Below are positions 62,165-64,000 of a stretch of DNA of 64,000 nucleotides, in pieces. A program made the translations under genes and the position numbers. Origin of the DNA: Nakamurella multipartita DSM 44233 (GTDB lineage: Bacteria > Actinomycetota > Actinomycetes > Mycobacteriales > Nakamurellaceae); assembly GCF_000024365.1 (NCBI RefSeq), contig NC_013235.1, positions 186,001-250,000 of the forward strand, in the 5' to 3' direction. Position 1 is the stretch's first letter. Each line of letters begins with the position of its first letter. The notes under the pieces were generated by a model. That model saw only the letters and a program-made list of their open reading frames with translations. It was not told the origin of the DNA and did no database searches.

Positions 62165-62171
62165 GGGCCTC

Positions 62172-62825
62172 GTGTCCGGTCCAGCCATCGATCCGCGCGA
62201 CCTGCGGGTCTCCGACGACGAGCGCGCGCACGTGCTGAGCCTGCTGGAAAAGGCCACCGGCCGCGGCCTGATCGACATCGACGAGTACACCGAGCGCAGC
62301 GGGAAGGTGATTGCCGCCCGCACCCGCCGCGACCTGAACGCGGTGCTGGTCGACCTGCCCGGGCTGCAGATCGGCGGCCGCTCGGTCGGCGACGCGGTCG
62401 CCGCCACCACGCCCCGGACGCAGCCGAGTCCGGGGTACTCGGGCGCGGTGCCGCACCCGACCGGGGCGCTGGAGCTGCTGGGCTGGGGCTCGCGCACGTT
62501 CAAGGGCTACTGGTCGGTGCCGCCGCTGATCGTCATCGGCGGGACCGGGGCGAGCACCCGGCTCGACTTCACCCAGGCCCAGCTGGCCTCGTCCACCGTG
62601 ACCGTCGAGTTCCGGTCCAACTACGGCGGGGCCGCGGAGTTCATCGTCCCGGTCGGCAGCACCGTCCGGGTCGAGAGCCTGCAGATGCGCGGCGGCCACG
62701 TGCACAACAAGGTGGACCCGCGGACCGGCGGTCGCGGCATGACGCTGGTGCTCACCGGGGTCAAGAAGTCCGGCTCGGTCAGCGTCCGGCACCCCAAGGG
62801 CAAGCTGCGCGACTGGCTGTCCTGA
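62172..62825 (+). CDS. DUF1707 domain protein with C-terminal beta-domain
   Basis: A 217-residue protein. Residues ~8-60 are a DUF1707 (SHOCT-like) domain: PRDLRVSDDERAHVLSLLEKA, then GLIDIDEYTERSGKV and ARTRRDL. A short linker leads to a beta-rich domain (LIVIGGTGASTRLDF, VTVEFRSNYGGAAEF) that resembles the cell-wall-active/LiaF-type C-terminal domain. DUF1707 proteins are common actinobacterial proteins of unknown role, often membrane-bound; this one has no membrane helix. The IS110 element begins somewhere in the 234 bases after it and does not disrupt it. Confidence 0.82.
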   Translation: MSGPAIDPRDLRVSDDERAHVLSLLEKATGRGLIDIDEYTERSGKVIAARTRRDLNAVLVDLPGLQIGGRSVGDAVAATTPRTQPSPGYSGAVPHPTGALELLGWGSRTFKGYWSVPPLIVIGGTGASTRLDFTQAQLASSTVTVEFRSNYGGAAEFIVPVGSTVRVESLQMRGGHVHNKVDPRTGGRGMTLVLTGVKKSGSVSVRHPKGKLRDWLS

Positions 62826-63059
62826 CAGTGAGGATGTAGGGGTGGATCGCCGTCGAGCTTCGGCTTGACTCGTGCCCTGACTGACCGTGGTGTCCTGAAC
62901 GGGATGTGTCGGCCGGGGTTCGGCGGCGATCTCGGCACCTGCCGGACGGGCGTCGTGACCTTATAGGAGCCTGGCCAGAGGCCCCGTCACTGTCTTGTCC
63001 GCCCGCCCGACCGGCGCGTGCCGCCCTTCCCGGTTCAGCGACAGGACGGCAGGTCAACG
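62826..63059 (+). ncRNA. Left end of the IS110 element with candidate bridge-RNA region
   Basis: 234 non-coding bases ahead of the transposase. They contain a stem-loop with arms GTGAC (62955-62959) and GTCAC (62986-62990) enclosing an inner GGAGCCT / AGAGGCCCC stem and an internal TTATA bulge. In IS110-type elements the non-coding segment upstream of the transposase encodes the bridge RNA that pairs with donor and target DNA. The exact element boundary and RNA ends cannot be set by eye. Confidence 0.45.
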
Positions 63060-64000
63060 ATGACAGCAGTACAAGCGGAGCGACAAGCAGACTCATCGGC
63101 GGTCGAGGTGGTCGGCGGTGTGGACACCCATAAGGACACCCACACCGCGGCAGCGGTGGACACCGCGGGGCGGGTGTTGGGCTCGGCCCAGTTCCCCACC
63201 GACGCCGCCGGCTACCGGGCGTTGCTACGGTGGCTGCGCGGGTTCGGGACGCTGCTGCTGGTCGGTGTCGAGGGCACCGGTGTCTACGGGGCCGGCCTGG
63301 CCCGATTGCTGGCCGCCCAGGGCGTGGCCATGGTCGAGGTCGACCGGCCCGACCGCAAGGCCCGCCGGTGGCAGGGCAAATCCGATCCCGTCGATGCCGA
63401 GGCTGCGGCCCGGGCCGCGTTGGCCCGGGTGCGCACCGGGCTGCCCAAGCAGCGAGACGGTCGTGTCGAGGCGCTGCGGGCATTGCGGGTGGCGCGCCGT
63501 TCGGCCGTCGGGCACCGCGCTGACGTGCAGCGACAGATCAAGGCGCTGATCGTCACCGCACCGGAATCGCTGCGCGCCCAGCTGCGGGCGTTGCCCGACC
63601 GAGAACTGATCAAGGTCTGCGCCGACCAGCGGCCGGACCGTGCCGGTGCCGGCGATCCGGGCACGGCCACCAAGATCGCGCTGCGCTCTCTTGCTCGGCG
63701 CCACCGGGCGCTCAGCGTCGAGATCGCCGATCTCGACGAGCTGCTCGGTCCGCTCGTGGCCCAGATCAACCCCGGGCTGCTCGCACTCAAAGGCATCGGT
63801 CCCGACGTGGCCGGGCAGATGCTCGTCACGGCCGGCGAGAATGCCGACCGCCTCACCAACGAGGCCGCCTTCGCGATGCTGTGCGGCGTGGCGCCCTTGC
63901 CTGCTTCGTCGGGCAGGACGACCCGGCACCGGCTCAACCGCGGCGGAGACCGAGCCGCCAATAGCGCACTCTGGCGCATCGTCATCACCCGCATGGCCAC
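63060..64000 (+). CDS. IS110 family transposase (C-terminus beyond window)
   Basis: The frame is open from ATG 63060 to the right edge, 313 codons, without a stop. The N-terminal RuvC-like domain shows the DEDD-type residues: GVDTHKDTH, VEGTGVYG and SDPVDAEAAARA. The C-terminal Transposase_20 domain has ALKGIGPDVAGQML and SSGRTTRHRLNRGGDRAANSALW, with the serine that IS110 recombinases use. It lacks DDE transposase features. The protein looks intact so far, so the element may be active. Only the last few dozen residues should be missing. Confidence 0.92.
   Translation, partial: MTAVQAERQADSSAVEVVGGVDTHKDTHTAAAVDTAGRVLGSAQFPTDAAGYRALLRWLRGFGTLLLVGVEGTGVYGAGLARLLAAQGVAMVEVDRPDRKARRWQGKSDPVDAEAAARAALARVRTGLPKQRDGRVEALRALRVARRSAVGHRADVQRQIKALIVTAPESLRAQLRALPDRELIKVCADQRPDRAGAGDPGTATKIALRSLARRHRALSVEIADLDELLGPLVAQINPGLLALKGIGPDVAGQMLVTAGENADRLTNEAAFAMLCGVAPLPASSGRTTRHRLNRGGDRAANSALWRIVITRMA
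63060..64000 (+). mobile_element. IS110 family insertion sequence (right end beyond window)
   Basis: Defined by the transposase; the non-coding left part (from somewhere after 62826) also belongs to it. These elements usually lack terminal inverted repeats and target duplications, and none was seen. Confidence 0.8.

Noticed and set aside
1-64000. tRNA, rRNA, CRISPR arrays or prophage
   Set aside because: No tRNA-like arms, rRNA segments, regular spaced repeats or phage structural genes were seen in either strand.

Overview
This is a very GC-rich stretch from an actinobacterium. The case for that is: gene-dense DNA with many GTG starts, many genes that look leaderless (a TANNNT -10 box five to eight bases before the start codon), a luciferase-like monooxygenase of the F420 type, a mycobacterial-type SthA transhydrogenase, a pheA/histidine-phosphatase pair, and an Rv1355c/Rv1354c-like gene pair. 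A relative of Nakamurella or Geodermatophilus would fit, but I cannot fix the genus from sequence alone.

Layout. 1-6260 (minus strand): jetA, jetB and most of jetC of a type II Wadjet anti-plasmid system; jetD should lie off the left edge. 6290-15324: three cobalamin genes (cobU, cobD, cobK) interleaved with a split FluG-like pair (glutamine synthetase-like plus amidohydrolase), a DUF427 protein, a MATE exporter, a PLP decarboxylase and an hsp20 gene whose promoter is embedded in a CIRCE element. 15564-27225: a sugar locus with a divergent ROK repressor and xylose isomerase, an unknown 133-residue protein, a LacI regulator with two palindromic operators, a lipoprotein/permease/permease ABC importer without its own ATPase, a GH31 alpha-xylosidase and a GH1 beta-glucosidase. 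Together these could import xyloglucan-derived oligosaccharides, release xylose and glucose inside the cell and isomerise the xylose.

27265-42415: an alpha/beta-hydrolase-fold protein without its nucleophile, a luciferase-like monooxygenase, an FAD dehydrogenase, two tandem membrane diguanylate cyclases, a small GNAT protein, an AI-2E-type transporter, two SDR enzymes, a CopC-like protein, a DUF6474-like protein, and proline catabolism (proline dehydrogenase plus P5C dehydrogenase). 42484-47404 (minus strand): a compact three-gene unit of a GNAT-fold protein, an E1-like/nitroreductase fusion and a GAF-GGDEF-EAL c-di-GMP enzyme, with a leaderless promoter and a palindrome upstream. This is the part I find least explained.

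47751-62825: mostly core metabolism (lactate dehydrogenase, cyclopropane fatty acid synthase-like enzyme, GpsA, esterase, Fpg-like glycosylase, low-molecular-weight phosphatase, SthA, rhodanese, DUF4328, SEC-C protein, CPBP protease, a deacetylase-like lipoprotein, PheA, histidine phosphatase, DUF1707). 63060-64000: an IS110-family transposase running off the right edge, preceded by about 230 bases of non-coding DNA where a bridge RNA would be expected. No rRNA, tRNA, CRISPR array or prophage was seen.
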